The notes under the pieces: model-generated | What the model was told of the DNA's origin: nothing | What the model saw: the letters and a program-made list of their open reading frames with translations, nothing else | Databases searched by the model: none | Program-made: the position numbers and the translations under genes | Shown: positions 59,874-64,000 of the stretch, one piece after another | Numbering within the stretch: position 1 is the first letter of the stretch | Layout: each line of letters starts with the position of its first letter | Assembly (NCBI RefSeq): GCF_018131015.1 | Contig: NZ_JAFCJJ010000007.1 | Span: forward strand, 186,001 to 250,000 | Length of the DNA stretch: 64,000 bases | Direction: 5' to 3' | From: Bradyrhizobium diazoefficiens | GTDB lineage: Bacteria > Pseudomonadota > Alphaproteobacteria > Rhizobiales > Xanthobacteraceae

Positions 59874-60128
59874 TCACATGCCGTGGCTTGCGAACACCTT
59901 GCTGCAGGACCGCGAGAGCCTCGCCCGGTTGGCCTGCAGGCAGCCCTGCACGGCGCCGTCATTGCCGAGCTCCTTGCGGCACAGCCGCGAGGCATCCCGC
60001 GAACAGGCCTGCTGCTCCTGCGGCGAGCCCATGTGGCCTTGCGCGCGCGCGGGAGCGGTCGACAGGCTACCCAGAGCGCCGCCCAGGGCCATCAGCGTGA
60101 TCGTCGCCAGAACAAGCTTGCGGGTCAT
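59874..60128 (-). CDS. Secreted four-cysteine protein, family shared with 59095-59367
   Basis: 84 residues from the ATG at 60128 (GGGAGCC upstream); the frame continues upstream without a start signal. Signal peptide to about 29 (APARA-QG). Cys pattern C-x7-C-x12-C-x11-C, in ACSRDASRLCRKELG and GCLQANRARLSRSC, identical in spacing to the paralogue at 59095-59367. Small periplasmic protein, probably two disulfides, function unknown. Confidence 0.8.
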   Translation of the reverse strand: MTRKLVLATITLMALGGALGSLSTAPARAQGHMGSPQEQQACSRDASRLCRKELGNDGAVQGCLQANRARLSRSCSKVFASHGM

Positions 60129-60272
60129 CGGCGGCTCCCATCCGGCAGGGTGAAATTCAGGTCCTGTCTGAACTCGTCGACATGCCACTTGTTCCCCCCC
60201 TTGAGACCGCAAGGCCGCTATCCAAGGTTCCCGCCGCGCTGCTATAAACCCGCCCGAACATGAGGGTTCTTG

Positions 60273-60698
60273 ATGAAACGCTATCTGGTGTTTGCGCTTG
60301 TCGGTCCGTTCGTCGGCGGGTTCCTGCTGCTGCTGACGACGACCTATCAGTCGGGCTATTGGACCCACACCAACTGGGGCGAGGTCGGCAAGCTGTTTTC
60401 GGTGTTCTTCAAGTCGCTGCAATACAGCTACCTGTTCGGCTTCCTGCCCTCGCTGATGATCGGCGCCGTCGACGACATCCTGATCCATGTGCGGCGCATC
60501 GGCCCGGTGCTGCGCATGCTGCTGGTCGGCCTGTTCGCCTTCGTCCTGGCCTCGCTGACCTACGGCTCGCGCGGATCGGATTCGGGCGCGGTGCAGTTCA
60601 TCCTGTATGGCCTGGTGGGCTTCGTGCCGGCGGTGCTTTCATCCTGGCTCGTGTATCGATATGTCCAGGAGCCGCAGCCGGCGGCGGCGCCGACCTGA
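60273..60698 (+). CDS. Four-helix inner-membrane protein, unknown function
   Basis: 141 residues from the ATG at 60273 (GAGGG upstream). Four hydrophobic segments (about 4-24, 46-66, 78-95, 105-126). Charged loops are short; the third-helix region is followed by YGSRGSDSG. No transporter, enzyme or binding motif recognised. Similar proteins of unknown function occur in Bradyrhizobiaceae. It may share a transcript with the DUF4112 gene 60 bp downstream. Confidence 0.75.
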   Translation: MKRYLVFALVGPFVGGFLLLLTTTYQSGYWTHTNWGEVGKLFSVFFKSLQYSYLFGFLPSLMIGAVDDILIHVRRIGPVLRMLLVGLFAFVLASLTYGSRGSDSGAVQFILYGLVGFVPAVLSSWLVYRYVQEPQPAAAPT

Positions 60699-60758
60699 GC
60701 GCGTGACCTTCAGCCGCGGCGCAGCAACCTTGGCCGCGCATCGACGTTTCTTCAGGCG

Positions 60759-61316
60759 ATGACCATGCCCGACGATGACATTGCGACAGGAGGCGGGGCC
60801 CGTTCCGGGCGGACGTCGCGCGCGACCTTTTCCGGCCGCGAGGCGCGCGGGCCGATCATCGACCAGGAGGGCCACGAGATCCGGCCCGAGACGCTGGAGC
60901 AGGGGTTTCGCGAGTTTCGCTTCGAATTCGGCAAAGACGGTCAGTTCACTGGCAATCCCTTCGGCAATCCGACGCGGGAGCAGCGGCTGGCGCGGTTCGA
61001 GACGATCGCAAAGCTGCTCGACATCGCCTTCGTCCTGCCCGGCACCAATATCCGCTACGGCATCGATGGGCTGATCGGGCTGATCCCGGTCGTCGGCGAC
61101 ATCATCACCACCGCGATCTCGCTGTGGCTCGTGCGCGAGGCCCGCGCGCTCGGCGCGCCCTGGCACATCACCGCGCGCATGCTCGGTAATGTCGCCGTTG
61201 ACGGCGTGGTCGGCATGGTCCCGTTCGCGGGCGACGCCTTCGACGTCATGTTCCGCGCCAACATGCGCAACGTGCGCCTGCTGCGCCGCTGGCTGGACAA
61301 GCAGCCGCGGATCTGA
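60759..61316 (+). CDS. DUF4112 family membrane protein
   Basis: 185 residues. A 70-residue hydrophilic N-terminal region precedes the DUF4112 domain: LAKLLDIAFVLPGTNIRYGIDGLIGLIPVVGDIITTAISLWLV-type sequence at about 80-125 (quoted in pieces: PGTNIRYGIDGLIGLIPVVGD) and VVGMVPFAGDAFDVMFRAN near 150-168. Two or three membrane-embedded hydrophobic stretches each containing the repeated G-x-x-P-x-x-GD. Function unknown. Start could be the ATG two codons later, which has better spacing to AGG. Ends before a bidirectional hairpin. Confidence 0.85.
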   Translation: MTMPDDDIATGGGARSGRTSRATFSGREARGPIIDQEGHEIRPETLEQGFREFRFEFGKDGQFTGNPFGNPTREQRLARFETIAKLLDIAFVLPGTNIRYGIDGLIGLIPVVGDIITTAISLWLVREARALGAPWHITARMLGNVAVDGVVGMVPFAGDAFDVMFRANMRNVRLLRRWLDKQPRI

Positions 61317-61336
61317 GGCTCGATCCCAAAAAGCAA

Positions 61337-61368
61337 AAAGCGCGACGGCCGTTCGGCCATCGCGCTTT
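61337..61368. terminator. Bidirectional hairpin terminator
   Basis: Arms AAAGCGCGACGGCC and GGCCATCGCGCTTT pair over 14 bp with one mismatch and a 4-base loop, between convergent genes. On the minus strand the stem is followed by TTTTTGCTTTTTGG, a good rho-independent tail. Confidence 0.8.
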
Positions 61369-61394
61369 GAGCGCACATCGGAGGCTGGAAAAAC

Positions 61395-61685
61395 TTACGC
61401 CGCGTCGGCTTCGGTGCTGGCCTGCGCCGGCTTGGGGCGGCGGGGCAGCGGGAAGGCCTCGCTCTCATACAGCGAGCGGATTCCGTTCTGGTCGAAGCGC
61501 GCTTCCTCGACCTGCAGATAGGCGCCGTTCAGCGAATCCGTCGGCAATTGCTCCATGGCGAACTGCACCGCCTCGGCCGCAGTGCCGAACCGCCGATAGG
61601 TGAAGCCCGCGCGCTTCTTCTTGCGGATCGCGGCGGGAAACAGTTCGGCGGAGGTGTTGAAGTTGAACGGACGCATTGGACGCAT
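61395..61685 (-). CDS. Conserved hypothetical small protein
   Basis: 96 residues from the ATG at 61685 (GAGG upstream; a second ATG three codons later). Content: a basic stretch [19 protein letters not shown], then [25 protein letters not shown], then a Pro/Arg-rich tail. Soluble, no signal. Looks like a single alpha/beta domain conserved among Bradyrhizobiaceae, function unknown. Ends 26 bp before the bidirectional terminator. Confidence 0.7.
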   Translation of the reverse strand: MRPMRPFNFNTSAELFPAAIRKKKRAGFTYRRFGTAAEAVQFAMEQLPTDSLNGAYLQVEEARFDQNGIRSLYESEAFPLPRRPKPAQASTEADAA

Positions 61686-61896
61686 GGTCAAAGACCTCGT
61701 GATCTTCTGTGGGCTTTAAGCGCGTGGGGTTTTGGAGGGCAAAGGCCGCAATCGGGCAAGCCTGCCGCTTCTCAGTTTCGACCTCTAATATAGGCCGATT
61801 TGACAGAAATGCGACCCCTGCGAACGGAGATGATGAATCCGCGCATGGCTGCCCCGCAACAGGGTTAACCGGAGCAATTTCAATAGTTTACGGCGG

Positions 61897-62061
61897 TTAT
61901 AATTTACCCAGAAGCAGCAGGACGATCAGCACCACGAGCACGACTCCGCCGATTCCCATGCCCGAATGGCCGAGGCCGTAGCCATAGCCGCCGAACCGGC
62001 CGGACATGCCGCCCAGCAGATAGATGATCACCAGGATGATCAGGATGGTCCCGAGTGTCAT
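61897..62061 (-). CDS. DUF3309-type small membrane protein
   Basis: 54 residues from the ATG at 62061 (MTLGTILIILVIIYLLGG). Two hydrophobic helices (about 2-18 and 33-53) connected by a Gly/Tyr-rich loop GRFGGYGYGLGHSG. The start and layout match the DUF3309 family of tiny inner-membrane proteins; the usual loop Pro-Trp motif is replaced here by Gly/Tyr. Function unknown. Good GGGAGG-like sequence just upstream. Confidence 0.75.
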   Translation of the reverse strand: MTLGTILIILVIIYLLGGMSGRFGGYGYGLGHSGMGIGGVVLVVLIVLLLLGKL

Positions 62062-62169
62062 GGCATCCTCCCTGGCGGCCGCCAAACTGCGATGATCGGC
62101 CGCACCGCCAAAGAAGAAAAGCACATCCCGCCGCCGGGTTCCATGCCGGAACCGCGGCGGCGCAGCCGG

Positions 62170-62589
62170 TTATTTGGGCTCGAGCTTCAGCGCGGCCGAG
62201 TTGATGCAGTAGCGCAGGCCGGTCGGGCCCGGACCATCCGGGAAAACGTGGCCGAGATGGCCGCTGCACTTGGAGCACAGCACCTCGGTGCGGATCATGC
62301 CGTGGCTGGTGTCCCGCTCCTCGTCGATATGGCTCTCGACGGCCGGCGCTGTGAAGCTCGGCCAGCCGCAGCCGGACTCGAACTTGGCGTCGGACTCGAA
62401 CAACACGTTGCCGCATCCGGCGCAGACATAGGTGCCGGCGCGGTGGTCGTGCTCATATTCGCCGGTGAAGGGACGCTCGGTCGCCTTCTCGCGCAGCACC
62501 GCGTACTGCATCGGCGTCAGTTCGCGCCGCCACTGCTCGTCGCTCTTGATGACCTTGTCGTCCGTATTTGTCGTCTTGCTGTCGGGCAT
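62170..62589 (-). CDS. msrB: Peptide-methionine (R)-S-oxide reductase MsrB
   Basis: Repairs the R epimer of methionine sulfoxide. 139 residues. Zn ligands Cys56/Cys59 (CAGCG) and Cys105/Cys108 (CSKC), catalytic Cys128 in [10 protein letters not shown], possible resolving Cys74 in ESGCGWPSF. No signal peptide, so predicted cytosolic. It follows msrA by 31 bp on the same strand as the second gene of a two-gene unit. Thioredoxin is the expected reductant. Confidence 0.97.
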   Translation of the reverse strand: MPDSKTTNTDDKVIKSDEQWRRELTPMQYAVLREKATERPFTGEYEHDHRAGTYVCAGCGNVLFESDAKFESGCGWPSFTAPAVESHIDEERDTSHGMIRTEVLCSKCSGHLGHVFPDGPGPTGLRYCINSAALKLEPK

Positions 62590-62620
62590 GGATCTCCCGT
62601 TTTCTGAAATGATCTTTCGA

Positions 62621-63325
62621 TCAGTTGGTGACCTTGCTGGCGTTCACCAGAGTCGGCTTCTCGATGTAGTTATCGGCGAACAGCTTTTTCAGGTTCTCGA
62701 CCTTCGGAATGTCGTTGTAGGCGATGTAGGGCTGGTTCGGGTGCAGGGTCAGGTAGTCCTGATGATAGGCCTCCGCCGGGTAGAACGCCTCCAGCGCGCC
62801 GACCTTGGTCACGATCGGCTTCTTGAAGACCTTCGCCGCGTTGAGCTGGGCGATATAGGCCTCCGCGACCTTCTTCTGCTCGTCGGAGGTGGTGAAGATC
62901 GCCGAGCGATATTGCGGGCCGGTGTCCGGTCCCTGGCGGTTGAGCTGGGTCGGGTCGTGCACCACGGAGAAGTAGATCTGGAGAATCTTGCCGTAGGAGA
63001 TCTTCTGCGGGTCGTACTTGATCTCGACCGACTCGGCATGGCCGGTCCGGCCGCTCGAAACGGTCTCGTAATCGGCGGTCGCCTTGGTGCCGCCGGCATA
63101 GCCGGAGACCGCGTTGACGACGCCCGCAGTGTGCTGGAACACGCCCTGCACGCCCCAGAAGCAGCCGCCGGCGATCACCGCGGTCTGGGTGCCGCTCGCA
63201 GGCGCGGCGTCCACGGCCGGCGCGGGGATCACGACCGCGTCCTCCGCGGCCCAGGTCGGTGCGGCAAAGGCCAGCGTCACGGCGGTGGTCGCGGCGAGCA
63301 GGGACAAGATGGCAGGTCGGCGCAT
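62621..63325 (-). CDS. msrA: Peptide-methionine (S)-S-oxide reductase MsrA, exported
   Basis: Repairs the S epimer of methionine sulfoxide. 234 residues from the ATG at 63325; the longer open frame upstream lacks a ribosome site. Signal peptide to about 27 (APTWA-AE), so the enzyme should be periplasmic. Catalytic motif GGCFWGVQ with Cys55, then GYAGG, EVIYDP-like [13 protein letters not shown] and [16 protein letters not shown]. Operon with msrB downstream. The partner is predicted cytosolic, an odd split for a pair. Confidence 0.96.
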   Translation of the reverse strand: MRRPAILSLLAATTAVTLAFAAPTWAAEDAVVIPAPAVDAAPASGTQTAVIAGGCFWGVQGVFQHTAGVVNAVSGYAGGTKATADYETVSSGRTGHAESVEIKYDPQKISYGKILQIYFSVVHDPTQLNRQGPDTGPQYRSAIFTTSDEQKKVAEAYIAQLNAAKVFKKPIVTKVGALEAFYPAEAYHQDYLTLHPNQPYIAYNDIPKVENLKKLFADNYIEKPTLVNASKVTN

Positions 63326-63570
63326 GGCGATCCTCTTTCGGAAGGTCTGACAGTCTAGGGCGGGCGGGGGCGGGCGAACAGCCCGTTCGGCCCCGTTTTG
63401 GCGTCGTCCGAGATACGGCCGCAGGCGGCGAATGTTACGGCGGGAGGGACACGAGTCTGTGAGTAAGCTTCCGGGTGGTCCGGCTTGGCGGGACGGGGAA
63501 CTCCGCGCTAGATGAACCCGCGCGATCGATGATCGACCCAAGGATTGATGGCTGGAGCTCGCCCGACAAC

Positions 63571-64000
63571 ATGCTGCGCGTCGTTTCCCTCGCCCTCCTC
63601 ATCCTGATCTCCGGCGCGGCGAGCGCCGCGGCGGAGCCGCCGGCCGGCGACGATCTTGCTTTGTGCCGGGACCGCCAGACGGAGGGGCCTGCGCGCGCGC
63701 AGGCCTGCGACAATTTGCTGAACGCCGGCAAGCTCAGCGGCAAGGACAAGGCGCTCGCCCTCGTCGTGCGCGGCAACGCGCTGATCGCCAAGCGCGACTA
63801 TGACCGCGCGATCGAGGCGCTGTCGTCCGCCCTCGAAGCCGATCCGGACAATGTCGGCGCCATGAATGTGCGCGGCATCGCCCATGAGCGCAAGGGCGAG
63901 GACGATCTCGCCATGGCCGACTACAACCGCGCGATTGGCAAGCGCGCCAATTTCGGCTTCGCCTATAACAATCGCGGGACCATCCAGTTGCGCCGGGGCG
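63571..64000 (+). CDS. Exported TPR-repeat protein (3' end outside window)
   Basis: About 143 residues visible; the frame runs off the right edge. Signal peptide to about 21 (SGAASAAA-EP). Two Cys (Cys32 in LCRDRQ and Cys45 in ACDNLL) lie in a stretch similar to that of other periplasmic TPR proteins of this group. TPR repeats begin near residue 60: ALVVRGNALIAKRDYDRAIE, then NVRGIAHERKGEDDLAMADY, then NNRGTIQLRRG. Probable periplasmic scaffold protein, partner unknown. Ribosome site weak (GGAG at 13 bases). Confidence 0.8.
   Translation, partial: MLRVVSLALLILISGAASAAAEPPAGDDLALCRDRQTEGPARAQACDNLLNAGKLSGKDKALALVVRGNALIAKRDYDRAIEALSSALEADPDNVGAMNVRGIAHERKGEDDLAMADYNRAIGKRANFGFAYNNRGTIQLRRG

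Overview
The window is high-GC, densely packed alphaproteobacterial DNA, most likely the chromosome of a Bradyrhizobium or close relative. The reasons are the nirK-nirV / hemN / nnrR / nnrS neighbourhood, pairs of short DUF465 genes, a DUF3551 gene, several families of short intergenic palindromic repeats typical of that group, and many GTG/TTG starts. No rRNA, tRNA, CRISPR array, integrase or transposase was seen. About 60 protein genes are called; the first (aqpZ) and last (TPR protein) are cut by the window edges.

Layout. 0-9 kb: aqpZ end, purE-purK, a diguanylate cyclase, small conserved genes including two DUF465 proteins, an LhgO-like FAD oxidoreductase, a PAS-PAS-PAS-GGDEF-EAL protein, and a ParD/ParE-type toxin-antitoxin pair whose toxin has an amber stop at codon 5. 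9-16 kb: a PotABC-like transporter without a binding protein, then a sugar-type ABC transporter (binding protein plus two permeases) without an ATPase. 16-20 kb: an AsmA-family protein, a two-subunit 3-oxoacid CoA-transferase and a GNAT acetyltransferase. 20-26 kb: a probable cassette holding a methyltransferase of the 'regulatory domain' type next to a large autotransporter. It is bounded on one side by a decayed copy of the nirV 3' end and on the other by intact nirV. 26-33 kb: the nitrite/NO island nirK-nirV, a small membrane protein, hemN, a DUF1858 protein, nnrR, nnrS and an orphan FixJ-type response regulator. 33-44 kb: a DUF4139 protein, a second sugar-type ABC operon without an ATPase plus a 2-hydroxyacid dehydrogenase, a chemoreceptor, a Bug-type binding protein and an EamA exporter. 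44-55 kb: a DUF1330 protein, a large cyclase/ATPase/TPR protein, a lysine-tailed unknown protein with a methyltransferase, DUF3551, a second EamA exporter, a CrtI-like oxidoreductase and a frameshifted Mg-type P-ATPase. 55-64 kb: purA, a proline-rich membrane protein, a CBS protein, two secreted four-cysteine paralogues, small membrane proteins, msrA-msrB and the start of a TPR protein.

How it works together. Seven intergenic 14-bp sites of the FixK/NnrR/FNR type (TTG-N8-CAA) stand at activator distance from starts. Four are in the nitrite/NO island: nirK, hemN with the divergent small membrane gene, the DUF1858 gene, and nnrR/nnrS. Three are in the 49-56 kb region: DUF3551, the CrtI-like oxidoreductase and the P-type ATPase. 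The second group suggests an extension of the low-oxygen/nitrogen-oxide regulon to genes not obviously linked to denitrification.

The most interesting candidate system is the methyltransferase-autotransporter pair at 20.6-26.1 kb. The methyltransferase resembles the class that methylates lysines of the rickettsial autotransporter OmpB, and the neighbouring passenger carries a Gly-Gly-Lys repeat. Substrate and chemistry are inference only.
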